From: Serripes groenlandicus
Lineage: Eukaryota > Mollusca > Bivalvia > Cardiida > Cardiidae
NCBI GenBank assembly: GCA_031761405.1
Contig: JASEVX010000001.1
Coordinates: 107,769,536-107,833,535, forward strand
Direction of reading: 5' to 3'
DNA: 64,000 bases
The position numbers were made by a program, and so were the translations under genes. The notes beneath the pieces are model-generated. The model ran no database searches, was not told where the DNA came from, and worked only from the letters and a program-made list of their open reading frames with translations. Below, piece by piece: positions 12,436 to 23,424 of the stretch. Each line of letters starts with the position of its first letter. Positions within the stretch are counted from its first letter, which is position 1.

Positions 12436-12700
12436 TTAACCCTTTTCCAACATAAATACGCCTTCTGACGAGCATTTTTTCCATTTGCCACAATGTTTTT
12501 AAAAGAAAAATCAGTAACTTTACCTTCTTTATAGATATTTCGATTTGTTGCATATATGTGTTCACTGTCGTCTGCTGTAGATTCATTGTATGTGGAAAAG
12601 CAATGTTTACAACTTCATTTATAGATATTTAAAAACAAAATTTGCTTTAACATATTTCAAAATCGTCTGCTGCAGTTTTGTTGTAGTCGATAAAGGGTTG
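12436..12700 (+). mobile_element. TTAA-A MITE, diverged copy
   Basis: Starts TTAACCCTTTTCC and ends AAAGGGTT without the final AA. The right-end block TCGTCTGCTGYAG occurs twice (12570 and 12664), pointing to an internal duplication or two overlapping old copies. Confidence 0.55.
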
Positions 12701-12824
12701 GCCAGTTCATAAATGGGTTCAAACCTTTAACCGTCAAGAGAATCCCAGCACTTTATCCCTGAACACGACTCACCTCCTCTATTTGAAATGGCTCGAGTTT
12801 GAGCAAAGACATTCTGGCTTTGAG

Positions 12825-13160
12825 CCCGTCCATGAGAACAGGTACAAGTTAGTTTTCGTTAACAGTGAAGTTCCAGATCTGATAAAGATAAACACTGCTC
12901 ACATATGATTTATACAATCTCGTTAATTGTTTCTGTCGACGTATGAAGGTTCTGATCAGACGGAGAAGGTGATCTGAACCTTCATTGTTCAGAAATACCA
13001 ACTTATATCTTTCCCCATTGACGGAGTTATTTGATAACCTTTGCGAAACATCTGTTCCGGTCAACTTATATTGAAGGCACTTTGAATCCAGGTGACGACA
13101 GTTGGTTCCGTTTGTAGAGTCGCCAGTTAGATGGACAACTGTATCGAGTGCTTACCTTCC
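12825..13160. repeat. Dispersed repeat shared with 20210-20545
   Basis: The order of words is alike in both places: GAACAGGTACAAGTTAGTTT, TTCGTTAACAGT, GATCTGATAAA, GACGGAG followed by GATCTGAACCTTCATTGTT. The match is patchy and the boundaries are uncertain. It may be an old SINE or MITE. Confidence 0.35.
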
Positions 13161-13474
13161 TGGTAACAAAACATGTTCCGGACAATACTGACTCATAAAT
13201 CAGAAATGGTTGGTACCTTCAATAGGAGTGATGCTCGAGTAAATGTGTTTTATTGGGGTTTAACAACGTTTCCAAAGGTATTTCCGTTATATAAGAGATA
13301 CAGTTCACGTATTCATAAACCCAGGGTAAACAAACTAGTACTAGGCTATGAAATGTACACTGGGGCACCCCACCATGACCACCGAATCAGGGGATTCCCG
13401 ACGAACGCTCGAATAAACATATTCCTATTTGTGCTAGAGGAGGAAAAGGAACAAATATGCTGAACACAACAAGT

Positions 13475-13726
13475 GAGCCGTTCCACAAGAAAACCAACAA
13501 TATGGACTCTGCAGAATATATCGACCAAGTTCAGCCTGTGCAGGCTAACCCGGGCCGACATATTCCGTCTCAGAGGAATACAGGTATAGAGTAATGATTC
13601 CTGAAACAGAAAATCCACAGGAGGCAAAACGTGTCTGTTTGGATTAGCCTGCGTGGCGTGATTAGGCTGATCCGGGTCGATACTTTACGCAGTACCCACA
13701 ATGTTGGTTTTCACGTGGAACGGCGC
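13475..13726 (+). mobile_element. GAGCCG MITE, full-length copy
   Basis: Starts GAGCCGTTCCACAAGAAAAC and ends with the complement (GGTTTTCACGTGGAACGGCGC). Inside lie the family's CAGCCTGTGCAGGCTAA palindrome and ATTCCGTCTCAGAGG...TCCTGAAACAGAAAATCCAC middle. Non-coding and foldback in structure. Confidence 0.8.
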
Positions 13727-14128
13727 AAATTAATTGTTCCTTGCTACAGGAATCCCAACCATAGTACATTTCTCACAAGCATAGGTCCAGATCAACTTGC
13801 ACATTCGCTGGCTTTTATCCCATTGTACATTTGGATCAGATAACATTAATGCACTGTGACGTCTTTATCTACACATGTTGATCTACCTCGAGCACGATTC
13901 ATATCTTTAAAAGAACATTGGCAACACTACCTGAACATAGTCCATTTAATATTTGCACATATATGGATAATTTATAAATGTTATATATCATTAAACGTAA
14001 ATGCTGTATCTACAATTTCATTTAATTAAATTCCAATATACATTCGAATATTGTTGTTTTTTTTAAATGTAAATTTCATTGACATCTTTGACACCAATGG
14101 ACGTGATGACATATATATCAAATGTGTA

Positions 14129-14293
14129 TTAAGTCTTTCACTGCCAAAGGCGATTTAAGGCTTTTGCAAACAATGCAGATCTGAAAGCTACATTTTTTGC
14201 CACGTAGACATAAAATGTTTGGAAGAAAATGGAGTGGTCCAATTTGCAACACGGAAGAGTCGACTTTGTGAAATTCGGCAGCGAAAGAGTTAA
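14129..14293 (+). mobile_element. TTAA-B MITE, shortened copy
   Basis: Bounded by TTAAGTCTTTCACTGCC at the left and GGCAGCGAAAGAGTTAA at the right, with the family's GGAAGAGTCGACTTTGT block before the right end. It lacks the AGCTCGT...ACGAGCT hairpin of the longer copies. Confidence 0.65.
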
Positions 14294-15365
14294 TGTGACC
14301 TGTGTGAATCCAAATACTCGAATTACAAGTTTTATACAAACTCCGCACACCATGCGCGTTTGGCCTATTAGTCACCATAAACATAAACAAAATATTAGCG
14401 CATACAATCACATGAAATAAGTTATTTACAAATGTACAATAATACTCCACATCAAATGAATATATATTTTACAATAGACAAACTTATTAAAAACCTCCTG
14501 TATTATTCGTCAATAAGTATATGGATACACAGCTTATGGGGGTACAGAAAGAACGAAAGTATACTGTACGGAACGCATATGTTAATGTTCAGATCATACA
14601 CGTTACTGCTATAAATATTTCAGGAATGATAGATTGGTATTTCTAATGTTCATTAGTTTTCATGTGAATCTCGTCTTGTGATTTGGGGTCTTATTATATC
14701 TCCGCCATGGTAAGTTTGGCTTAAAAATAATAAGGTTAAAGTTTTCTGTTAAAAATGCATCCATTACATGATTTCGGAGTATGAAGGCTCTGGTCAAATT
14801 GTGTAGATGCATTAAAACTCCAAATTGACAGAAGTGGCCAATAGGACCCGGTAGGTAGATGAGTAATCCTCAACTAAAGGAAGCGGGAAGAATGTCAGCG
14901 TTGATGTTTGCAATGTTAGCAGAAAATAAATTACCTTCAACTGTAACAAAGTTGTCAATTTAGATTTGTCCAACATTAAGAGCGTCAGAAAGAGTAGGGA
15001 ACCTGTATAAATACACATTTCCCAGTAAGAGTAGAACATGGGCAATTGCTCCTGTTCCCACGACGTTTTAAACAAGAAATCAGAATACATCAGTGGCACA
15101 TCGTCTGTGTAAGAGAAATAAATGTTTGATAACAAAAACAAAAGCAGGGGAGTATACTTAATTAATATAATTCAATTAACAATATTGATGCTCTAATATC
15201 AATCATTGGTTCTTTATTCGAGTAAGCCATAAGGTCGATGGTGTATTCGTTAGTAGTAATATAAACAAATCCTCCATCACATGTATTGCAAATTCTTATC
15301 GAACAGCCACATGAAGGAGAGTAAACGTTTAAAAAGAGATATATAAACGAACAGCCAAAGTAGAC
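14294..15365. other. Intergenic, no gene seen
   Basis: AT-rich sequence. A 109-codon minus-strand ORF (14812-15141) has no splice context or recognisable domain and is treated as chance. Confidence 0.35.
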
Positions 15366-15595
15366 TTAACCCTTTTTCTCATATAAACGCTTTCTGACGC
15401 CTCTTCAGCAGAAAGCTTTTTGAAAACATAGTGACAAAAGAAGAAATTGCACAAAACGTGCAATTTCTCCATTTGCCACAATGTTTTCCACTTTTTGTCA
15501 TAGGTTATCCATTCAATTATGGAGATTTTCTACTTTTTGACAAAATACGTTCAAAGTTGTCTGCTGCGGAATTGTCGTATGAGGGAAAGGGTTAA
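15366..15595 (+). mobile_element. TTAA-A MITE, full-length copy (230 bp)
   Basis: TTAACCCTTTTTCTCATA at the left and TATGAGGGAAAGGGTTAA at the right. Inside: CTGACGCCTCTTCAGCAGA, the hairpin GAAATTGCACAAAACGTGC followed by AATTTC, then CATAGGTTATCCATTCAATT. Both TTAA sites are intact. Confidence 0.9.
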
Positions 15596-15639
15596 GTCGA
15601 AATCTTTGAAAATTTCTTCTACGAGACAAACAGAGACTC

Positions 15640-15822
15640 GTGAACACCGCAGTGAGATATTGATTAACACCGCAGTGAGATATTGATAAACACCGCAGTG
15701 AGATATTGATAAACACCGCAGTGAGATATTGATAAACACCGCAGTGAGATATTGATAAACACCGCAGTGAGATATTGATAAACACTGCAGTGAGATATTG
15801 ATAAACACCGCAGTGAGATATT
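15640..15822. repeat. 23-bp minisatellite, eight copies
   Basis: Unit ACACCGCAGTGAGATATTGA plus TAA. CGCAGTG starts at 15648, 15671, 15694, 15717, 15740, 15763, 15786 (one base changed) and 15809. It begins about 50 bases past the stop codon of the minus-strand coiled-coil gene, so it probably lies in that gene's 3' UTR. Confidence 0.95.
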
Positions 15823-15868
15823 CAGTTTGTTTTAAATGGCAGATTGTCTCCTTTCGTTAAGTTATTTC

Positions 15869-17631
15869 TCACTTCCGTCGATTAGGTTTTTTCGAATCCT
15901 TGTTGAGAACGGGAAGTGAGGGTTTAAGGGCGCCCATATAACCACTGTACACTGCTTTACCACCCCGTGCAGACTGAGGAAGCGCAACTGGCGTACTCGA
16001 CTGAGACATAGTATTTGGATGATTTTGACCTTGGCTATCCTGAAGTGCGTGTTGTTGTTGTTGTTGATCTGCTTTAGCGTCATCGTCGAGGCAACCGTTG
16101 ATTAAAAGACTCCTGATATCTTTGATATCTCGACTCATGTTAAGATTTTGTTCACGCAGCATTCGCATCTCTTCCCATTGGTTTTTCATGACGTCTCGCA
16201 TTTTCTCTACCTCCAAACGCATGGAGTGAGAAACCTTGGCTAGTTCTTCTTTGAATTTTAATTGGATTGTCTTTTTGTCGGAATCCATAAACTGTATCTT
16301 TCCGTTCTGACTTGTCATCACATCTCTGGCTTTGCAAAGTTCACTCTCTAACATGGAAAGATTAAGTTTTAAACCCGATACTTCCTTTCTTAAGGCAGAC
16401 AGTTCTTTATCTTTGGATTCTAGCCCTCCACCCGGTGGCATCTTATCCCTCTCACGCGTAAGAATAGCCAGTTCACTTACCAATGAATTGGCATATGCCT
16501 TCGCTCCAGACACTTCTTCATTTAAATTATCAATTTGCTCTCTCATATCATTGATCTCAACCTTCTTGTCTTCGTTCGTTTCACTCAGTCCTCTTATCGT
16601 TGCATCTTTAATGCTTACCGATTCTCGAAGCTTTGTGACTTCTTCAGATTTAGCTTTAAGTTTAACACCAGTTTCAGCCATCAATGAATACTTTTGTGTC
16701 TCAAAGTGCTTTGAATCAAATTCAAGTCTCAATCTCAGTGTTTCAATTTGCTTTTCCAGTGTTCTGTTAATACCGAGTAGTTCATCTACAAGCATTGGAT
16801 TGGTGTCTTCATCGAAATCTCCTGAATCGCGTTCAGCGTCGGACGCATGTGCATATGCATGTGATGCCATCATGGCAGATGATGAAGCTGCAGCAGCGCC
16901 GTCTGGTGGATGTTCAGATTTTACGTAACCTTGACCTTGTATTCGAAAGCCTGCTCTAACTCGGACTCGGGCACTCTGAAAAAGTCGGAATTTCTCAATA
17001 AATTTAGTTAACAAAAATGTAACGTCAATACTTTATTGAATCAGTTTACTTTAGAAGTTGGATTCACAAACTATTCTTGTTATTTACGCTCAGAATGATT
17101 TATATTAAAATTATGGAAAGAAGACCAGACAGTCAAAACAGCATTAGCACAGTTTCTTATGATCAATATATCGATAAAAAGAAAAGGCTCTAGTTTCATT
17201 TCAGTTTATCATCTGTTTAAGCAAACCCTATTTCACTACATTTCTAGTTTCAGCATGGGCTAAATGTGGAGGTTTTGGTATGACTTTGCGTCTGTTAACT
17301 CGCGTGCTGCATCACTCTATGTAGTTACATCAATATTCCCGTTAGTTGCATGTGTCTCATTACTTTAATCAGTTCCAACATAGACGACTTTAAAAACATA
17401 TAAGCAAAATATTAAAAAGCTCATTTAGTTGTTTTACCACACTGTTTTCAAAAGTCTACTGATGTAGACGCGTCAAATTGGTTTAATGGTTAATCTGTTA
17501 TAATACCTCTTTGTCAATGCCATTTGAATGTATATTTCATCCAAACTTGAGCCCCAATGAGTAATTCATTCATACTTACTGTTGGAGCCATCTCCTTGAA
17601 TCCAATGCGACCTCGGTTCGTCTTTGTTCCC
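15869..17631 (-). CDS. Coiled-coil protein, last two exons
   Basis: Minus-strand exons 17631-17580 and 16975-15869, joined in phase 0 by GTAAGTATG and TTTTTCAG splice signals. The joined translation runs GTKTNRGRIGFKEMAPT then SARVRVRAGFRIQGQG, an A/S-rich low-complexity stretch, then from about exon residue 60 to 285 a long heptad-rich coiled coil (LLGINRTLEKQIETLRLRLE and EEMRMLREQNLNMSRDIKDI, for example), a QQQQQ run, and a basic tail ending KKPNRRK before TGA at 15871-15869. The last exon gives 368 residues. Helical E/K/L patterning and consistent splice sites argue for a real gene; I do not recognise the family. The 5' exons are not securely found: the next upstream exon must end in phase 2. 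An ATG in the intron upstream of 16975 is not the start. Confidence 0.8.
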
Positions 17632-17654
17632 CTGAAAAGAATAAATCGAAAAAT

Positions 17655-17901
17655 GAGCCGTCCCGCGAGAAAACCAACATTGTGGACTTTGTGTAAAGCA
17701 TCGACGCGGATCAGCCTAAGCATGCCGCATAGGCTAAACTGGGCGGGCAATTTTCTCCTGTTTCATGAATCATTACCATATACCTTTATCCCCATGAGAC
17801 GGAATGTGTCGGCCCGGATTAGTCTGCGTGGACTGAGCAGGCTGATCTGGGTCGATACATTACGCAGATACCATAATGTTGGTTTTCTCGCGGAACGGCT
17901 C
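17655..17901 (+). mobile_element. GAGCCG MITE, full-length copy
   Basis: GAGCCGTCCCGCGAGAAAAC at the left and GGTTTTCTCGCGGAACGGCTC at the right form inverted termini; the middle carries ATTCGTCTC-like and GATTAGTCTGCGTGGACTGA blocks. It lies 24 bases upstream of the coiled-coil gene's exon at 17631. Confidence 0.85.
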
Positions 17902-18094
17902 AAATGTATAAAAAGAAAGGGTGATTTTCTGGACATATGTATATATGTATGCATGTCGTTTTCATGCTAAATACCATAAGTTAGAATTAATCATTTCATT
18001 TGGAACGTTAGTTTTTAAAGAATGCATTCAGTGTTTCAGTTTTATCACAGCGTTTCTTGGGTAAATAACCAACTTTTGATATCGTTTTTCTTGA

Positions 18095-18425
18095 CACTGA
18101 TGCATCAATCGCAGTGCTATCGCCGCAACACTGAGCGCAAAGGAGGGAAGCCATTACTATTATTACTTTTACTACCAACTATTACTTTATCTAGTTAGTG
18201 AACAAACCGCTCTACGACATTTCCCTCTTTCTCCTCCATGTGAAAAATCGACCTTGAATCCTTTGAGTCCTACTACTTCTACTTTAGCATCATGTGACCT
18301 TTTCAGTTTTATCGCTGGCCTAATATTGTGTAACCAATTTAAAATTCGCCCGAACCAACCGTGGTTCGAACTCAGGACATCTTATCCCGAAGACAAACAC
18401 TCTACCACATTGCTACAAAAATGTG
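18095..18425 (-). mobile_element. Possible diverged tRNA-headed SINE
   Basis: Read on the minus strand: an A-box-like TGTGGTAGAGTGTTTGTCTTC and a B-box-like GAGTTCGAACCAC near 18421-18350, then CCCTCCTTTGCGCTCAGTGT near 18155-18135, which matches the body of the SINE at 53011-53270. The connection is weak and the tail is not seen. Confidence 0.35.
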
Positions 18426-18801
18426 CTGACTTTTGAAGTATATTTGTGTTTATAAGACAAACCATTTAACTATAATTAGGAAGTTGTATCGTCTATGCCG
18501 GGCACATTAAAACTCTCAGTCTGAACAATGTATATGTTTAATTATTTGTTGTAAGTCCTAATTCGTCGAGTCGACATATTTATGTCTGAAACGCTAAAAA
18601 GATTTAGCCAACTTCAAAATTTAACTTGCTTTACGGAATTGTTCGAGATTATGTAAATGTTAGTTTATCGTCCCGAGTATGAGACGATGTTTTAACGTAA
18701 AACTATCTGTATTTCTCCATATACATTGTCATGTTGATGATTCTGTTTTCTGTGTTTAACGTAGAATTCCTAATGGATTGGTGGATTTCCGTATGAACTC
18801 A
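18426..18801. other. Intergenic, nothing supportable
   Basis: AT-rich sequence, no repeats or splice-bounded ORF recognised. Confidence 0.3.
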
Positions 18802-18990
18802 TTAAAGGTCGGCATTGTTCGTGAGCTCGCCGGTCCTTCCCGACGGAAATGACCTACAAATTAACGAACAATGACGATTTCTTTCGACATAAATCGCCGT
18901 GCCTGTATACTGTTCATAAATACCAAAACCGAGTCCATTAGGGTTGTTATATGATAATGGGGCATTCCATTGTGTCAAATTTACCATCAT
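18802..18990 (-). CDS. Weak coding candidate, possible upstream exon of the coiled-coil gene
   Basis: A 62-codon minus-strand ORF with unusually protein-like composition (for example SYNNPNGLGFGIYEQYTGTA). On the same strand it lies 1.2 kb upstream of the exon at 17631. Two GT sites leave the required phase 2 (after ...IYEQ and after ...SLIC), but both donors are poor. No family was recognised. It may be chance. Confidence 0.2.
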   Translation of the reverse strand: MMVNLTQWNAPLSYNNPNGLGFGIYEQYTGTAIYVERNRHCSLICRSFPSGRTGELTNNADL

Positions 18991-19735
18991 GTATGTGTGA
19001 CCAGCTATAACTCAGACTATTTTACATTAAAGGATTGTATCAAGTATTGGTGTCAAGCATTTCAAACACACTGATAACTAGTTCAATAACAGTCTACTGT
19101 CTTTCATATAGGCACTTCTTCAGAGCAAACACAACTTACAGAATACCAGTTTCAAATTTTTCCTAACATCGGGTGATAATTAAAGAATTAAAAATAGTGT
19201 CAAAAGCATTTACATGTTCGGAATGGTGTAGGGTAACATTGTGGGAAAATGAGAAGTGGCTTGTTATGGTATTTATTTTAAATGTTAACGAAAGAACTAA
19301 GGAAACGAAAGTTACAGTTCAATTGATATCATATCTTTAAGTCGTCTACTTCGAAAACATTTGCGGAAAATAAAATCTCTGGAAAATAAGTATAGTTTTG
19401 TTAAATAGTTTAGACAGTGTAGAAAATGAAGAAAGTGATCGTTCTGAGCGATTCTCCTTTTACAATCAGGTTTAAAAAAGTGTCTGCTGCAAAGTCGTCA
19501 AACGTCGATTATAACAGGGACTGTGATCATTAATTAGAACATAGTGGAACTATTTTATAGGAAACTTCAGTGTTTGAGATGATTGTGATTGGGGTGAGTT
19601 AAGAGGGAAAAAGTGGGAGTAATCAAATGTGCAAGGTCAAAGTCATTAGATAAAATGTACCTTTCTGATCTATACATCTGTAATAAAGATTGTTTATGCA
19701 TGAAAAGACGTTCACATGTTATATATAAACGTCTT
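18991..19735. other. Intergenic with decayed MITE sequence
   Basis: Between about 19235 and 19520 there are TTAA-A MITE-like words (AACATTGTGGGAAAATGAGA, GTGTCTGCTGCAAAGTCGTC) but no intact ends. Nothing else recognised. Confidence 0.35.
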
Positions 19736-19918
19736 GGGCCCGTATTCACCAAACTTTTAAATTTAGATTTTTGACTAAATCTAAATCTAAATATTTAGTC
19801 CGATTTACAATTTAGACGCGTTGGTGAATACGGACCAAATCTAAATCGACGTAATTTAGTCAGATAATTTAGATTTAGTCCGAAAATCGAATTTAGACGT
19901 GTTGGTGAATACGGGCCC
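19736..19918. mobile_element. GGGCCC-ended MITE (183 bp)
   Basis: Perfect 17-base terminal inverted repeats, GGGCCCGTATTCACCAA and TTGGTGAATACGGGCCC. A second TTGGTGAATACGG-type word sits inside near 19823, and AATCTAAATC/GATTTAGATT motifs recur in both orientations. Non-coding. It looks like a foldback DNA transposon derivative; the superfamily is not assigned. Confidence 0.85.
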
Positions 19919-19983
19919 TGACGTTTCTGACGCCTTCCAGATTATTGAAGTAAAATACCATTCCATATAAACATTCACGTGCT

Positions 19984-20196
19984 TTAACTCTTTCAGCGCC
20001 AAAGGCAATATTGAGCTTTTTGAAAACAATACAGATTCAGGTGAGTCAGCTCGTGACGAGCTGTCTCACCTGAAATCTGCATTGTTTGGCTGTGAGTTAT
20101 AAAAATATTCCAAAAATCCTATGACATGAAAATAGAGTTGTCTTAGTTTGAACATGGAAGAGTCTACTTTAAACAATTCGGCGCTAAAAGGGTTAA
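19984..20196 (+). mobile_element. TTAA-B MITE, full-length copy
   Basis: TTAACTCTTTCAGCGCC at the left, GGCGCTAAAAGGGTTAA at the right. The centre holds an inverted repeat, GGTGAGTCAGCTCGT facing ACGAGCTGTCTCACC. Same TTAA/CYCTTT end type as family A but unrelated inside. Confidence 0.85.
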
Positions 20197-20209
20197 GATC
20201 CCGTCCGCT

Positions 20210-20545
20210 GAGAAAGTGTACGTTTTCTTTACTAACAGTATAGATCCTGATCAGCTCTGTTCACATACTACTTTCACAAGCGTGTTAGAAGCTTTTGTCA
20301 ACATGTGTTTATTCTAATAGGACGGAGTAGATCGAGAGGCCGACCTGAACCTACACTGTTAAGACGAGAACACGTGTACCTTATCGCACGTACTGACTCA
20401 AATGGTCTTGATCTTCACCGTTCGCAGCCTATATTAAGTTCGGAGACATTGATCCATAGGTTGAACGTCTGTTTCGGGCTCCGAACTACTTGTGTTAGAT
20501 TTCCGTGTGAACCAGTTCATAGTTTTAACTTGTCCATGCACTCGG
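20210..20545. repeat. Dispersed repeat shared with 12825-13160
   Basis: Contains GATCCTGATCAGCTCTGTTC, GACGGAGTAGATCGAGAGG and GACCTGAACCTACACTGTT in the same order as the related words at 12825-13160. A 94-codon ORF across it is not considered a gene. Confidence 0.35.
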
Positions 20546-20601
20546 TGAGAGAACGTGTTGACTACCAAATAAGAAATCGAGAGCAATAACTATAAGTAGA
20601 A

Positions 20602-21085
20602 TTTGCGTTTGTTTGTTTGGTGTTTAACCCTTTCCCTCATATAGACGCTTTCTGACGCCTCTGCAGCAGACTGCTTTTTGAAAACATAGTGACAAAAGAA
20701 GAAATTGCACAAAACATGCAATTTCTTCTTTTGCCACAATGTTTTCCACTTTTTGTCATAGGTTATCCATTTAATTATGGAGATTTTCTATGTTTTGACA
20801 AAATACGTTCAAAGTCGTCCGCTGCAGAATTGTCGTATGAGGGAAAGGGTTAAACACTTTCTCAGTTATACTACGGCGTGTTCTAGGTAAGTTAACAGAA
20901 CTACTGGTCCATGTATCCTGACACCAGCCAGTCCGTCGTAATGCTAACCCCACAATAGTGAGCGCCAAGGAGAGTAGTTACTACTATTTGTTGAAGTATT
21001 TCCCGTTAGGGAATCGAACCCGCGACCTCCATGACCTGAGACGGACGCTCTATATGTACCGCAATACCACCGAATCGGTCAGTAT
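20602..21085 (-). mobile_element. tRNA-headed SINE interrupted by a TTAA-A MITE
   Basis: Minus-strand reading: head with an A-box-like block and the B box GGTTCGATTCC (about 21085-21005), then CTCCTTGGCGCTCACTATTG, GGGGTTAGCATTACGACGG, CTGGTGTCAGGATACATGG and GTTCTGTTAACTTACCTAG, then the tail continuing beyond the MITE at 20624-20853 into ACACCAAACAAACAAACG. The body matches the SINE at 53011-53270. Confidence 0.75.
20624..20853 (+). mobile_element. TTAA-A MITE, full-length copy nested in a SINE
   Basis: TTAACCCTTTCCCTCATATA at the left and TATGAGGGAAAGGGTTAA at the right, 230 bp, both TTAA sites intact. Removing the MITE and one TTAA rejoins the SINE tail, so TTAA is the duplicated target. 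Confidence 0.92.
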
Positions 21086-22132
21086 AAGTTATCGATGTAA
21101 ATAAGTCATATTACAGCAAGTATAATCGTGATACCAAACCGATATTACAAACGTTCAAGGATGGAAAAGTCATTTTTACGATCAGACAGCGTCATAACAT
21201 TGTGATAAAAAAGACTGTGAGTTTCAGTCAATAGTTTAGAATGTTGGTTTATTTCATTCTAATCTCAGATTTGCTCGCTCAAGTAGTATACATGAGCCAG
21301 CTTGCCAATATTTAAACGGTTCATTCTTACATATTTTACTTATTCATCCATTTCATCCAATGTTCACGTTTAGTTGAATCGGAACACAAACCAAACTAAA
21401 GACAGTAATCCTTTATTGTTTGTGAGTGCACTGGATCCACGAGACTTGAGTAGTTGTTTTATATACGACGTTTATATTTTAACCTTTAGTATAAAATCGT
21501 TATCTTATACTTATTTAACTGTCAAAAGATATAACAGTTTCCATGACAATTTCATTTTTATTTTGTTTCGAAAAGGGATCAAAAATATATAAACGTCAGG
21601 AAACAAACTTATTCAACTCTCATTGATAGATCAAGACTTTAATTCGTATCAAAAATATATATATATATATCAATTATAAACCATATTTCTATCTTCCCTT
21701 CTTGACCTTTTTCTGTGTGTCTTCCTTTTTAGTTTTTACAGTTATCCTATCTATCTAACTTAATTTTTTTCTTGTCCTATAATCACACTGTATTATATAT
21801 TGGAAAGCTGTTACTTATGAATTATGTACATTGTATATACTCATCATTGAACAAAATAGTGTATTGTATTGAAAATCCGTTTACTCAATGACATTTTCTA
21901 TTAAATAAAACTGCTTAATCATCTATCGGATATAGATCTCCAATATAATCAATCAATGGTTCGATAAAACAAAAGATGAATACTCGTACCTTTTTAATTG
22001 TAGATATAATAAACCATTTAAAACAAGAAATACGATATTAAACTCCAGCACACTCGGACTATTTAACACACTGTTTCAATTTAATCTGCTTCGATCCACT
22101 AATATCCTTATAAACGAATTTTGATTTAACCC
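21086..22132. other. Intergenic, AT-rich, no gene seen
   Basis: Only short ORFs, a short (AT)n run near 21655-21670, and no recognisable repeat family. Confidence 0.35.
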
Positions 22133-22363
22133 TTAACCCTTTTCGTCATACGACAATTCTGCAGCAGACGACTTTGAACATATTTTGTCAAAAAAATAGA
22201 AATTCTCTATAATTGAATGGATAACCTATGACATAAAGTGTTAAACATTGTGGCAAAAGGAGAAATTGCACGTTTTGTGCAATTTCTTCTTTTGTCACTA
22301 TGTTTTCAAATAGCCTTCTGCTGCAGAGGCATCAGAAAGCGTCTATATGAGGGAAAGGGTTAA
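22133..22363 (-). mobile_element. TTAA-A MITE, full-length copy
   Basis: Reverse orientation: TTAACCCTTTTCGTCATACG at the left, TATATGAGGGAAAGGGTTAA at the right. Hairpin GAAATTGCACGTTTTGTGC plus AATTTC. Confidence 0.9.
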
Positions 22364-22432
22364 GACATCCAAGCCATCAATAGATCTTTAATTCTAAAGA
22401 AAGAACGAAATATTGAATTATGTTCAACTTGA

Positions 22433-22559
22433 AGTGTTAAACATTGTGGCAAAAAAAGAAATTGCTCGTTTTGAGCAATTTCTTCTTTTGTCACTATGTT
22501 TTCAAAAATCCGTCTGCTGCAGAGGCGTCAGAAAGCGTCTACATGAGAGAAAGGGTTAA
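22433..22559 (-). mobile_element. TTAA-A MITE, truncated copy
   Basis: Keeps the hairpin GAAATTGCTCGTTTTGAGC and the right half to GAGAGAAAGGGTTAA; the left third is missing. It lies 70 bases after a full copy. Confidence 0.8.
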
Positions 22560-22768
22560 CCCGCCTTAAAGAGTTGTAAAGAGTATTCCTTTTACTAACA
22601 ATGTATATCAAGACAATTTTGAAAATTCGTGCTACCTTCACTACAGGTTTATCATGGTATTGCTTTTGTAAACGAAACATTGAGAAAACAGCATGGAATT
22701 ATAAATGACTACATCTCTACATGAAACTGGGAAAATATAAATTAAACCTTATCCCGCTGTACGATACT

Positions 22769-22979
22769 TTAACTCTTTCAGCGCCGAATTGTTTAAAGTA
22801 GACTCTTCCATGTTCAAAATCGGGCGTCTCCATTTCTCATGTAATACAACTTTTGGACTATTTTGATAACTAAAAGGCAAACAATGATGATTTCAGGGAC
22901 AGCTCGTTACGAGCTGACTCACCTGAATCTGCATTGTTTGCAAAAACCTCAATATTGCCTGTGGCGCCGAAAGAGTTAA
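22769..22979 (-). mobile_element. TTAA-B MITE, full-length copy
   Basis: TTAACTCTTTCAGCGCCGAA at the left, GGCGCCGAAAGAGTTAA at the right; opposite orientation to the copy at 19984. The AGCTCGTTACGAGCT palindrome is conserved. Confidence 0.85.
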
Positions 22980-23199
22980 ATAAAACAATAACTGATATCG
23001 TAATGCACTACTTTAATTTCCCTTCCGAACAATATAGACCAATATCAGCCTGTTCATTCGTGATGTCTGATATGTGCCTACATTGTTCACTACGAATTAC
23101 TCCATAAATTTGTAAAAACTTAATAAATACGAATGATGATGATACTTGTCGTAGACATTCAGCAGGGGTAGGGTTAAACAAAGTAATGGTTAAAAGGGA

Positions 23200-23424
23200 T
23201 TAAACCTTTCTCACATACAGACACTTTATGTGGCCTCTGCAGGAGAGACGACGTGTGAAAACATTGTGGCAAAAGTAGAAATTGCTCCTAATGAGCAATT
23301 TCTCTTTTTCCCACAATGTCTTCAACTGTATTCAATAATAACTTGCATTTAAATGTTCCATGTGCTTTCGGATATGTTTTTAAAGTCGTCTGCTTCAGAT
23401 GTGTTGTTTGTGAGAAAGAGTTAA
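23200..23424 (+). mobile_element. TTAA-A MITE, diverged full-length copy
   Basis: TTAAACCTTTCTCACATACA at the left, TTTGTGAGAAAGAGTTAA at the right. Hairpin GAAATTGCTCCTAATGAGC plus AATTTC. Confidence 0.8.

Noticed and set aside
16332..16928. 198-codon plus-strand ORF rich in serine
   Set aside because: It is antisense to the coiled-coil exon; the serine/leucine bias mirrors the charged codons of the true minus-strand frame.
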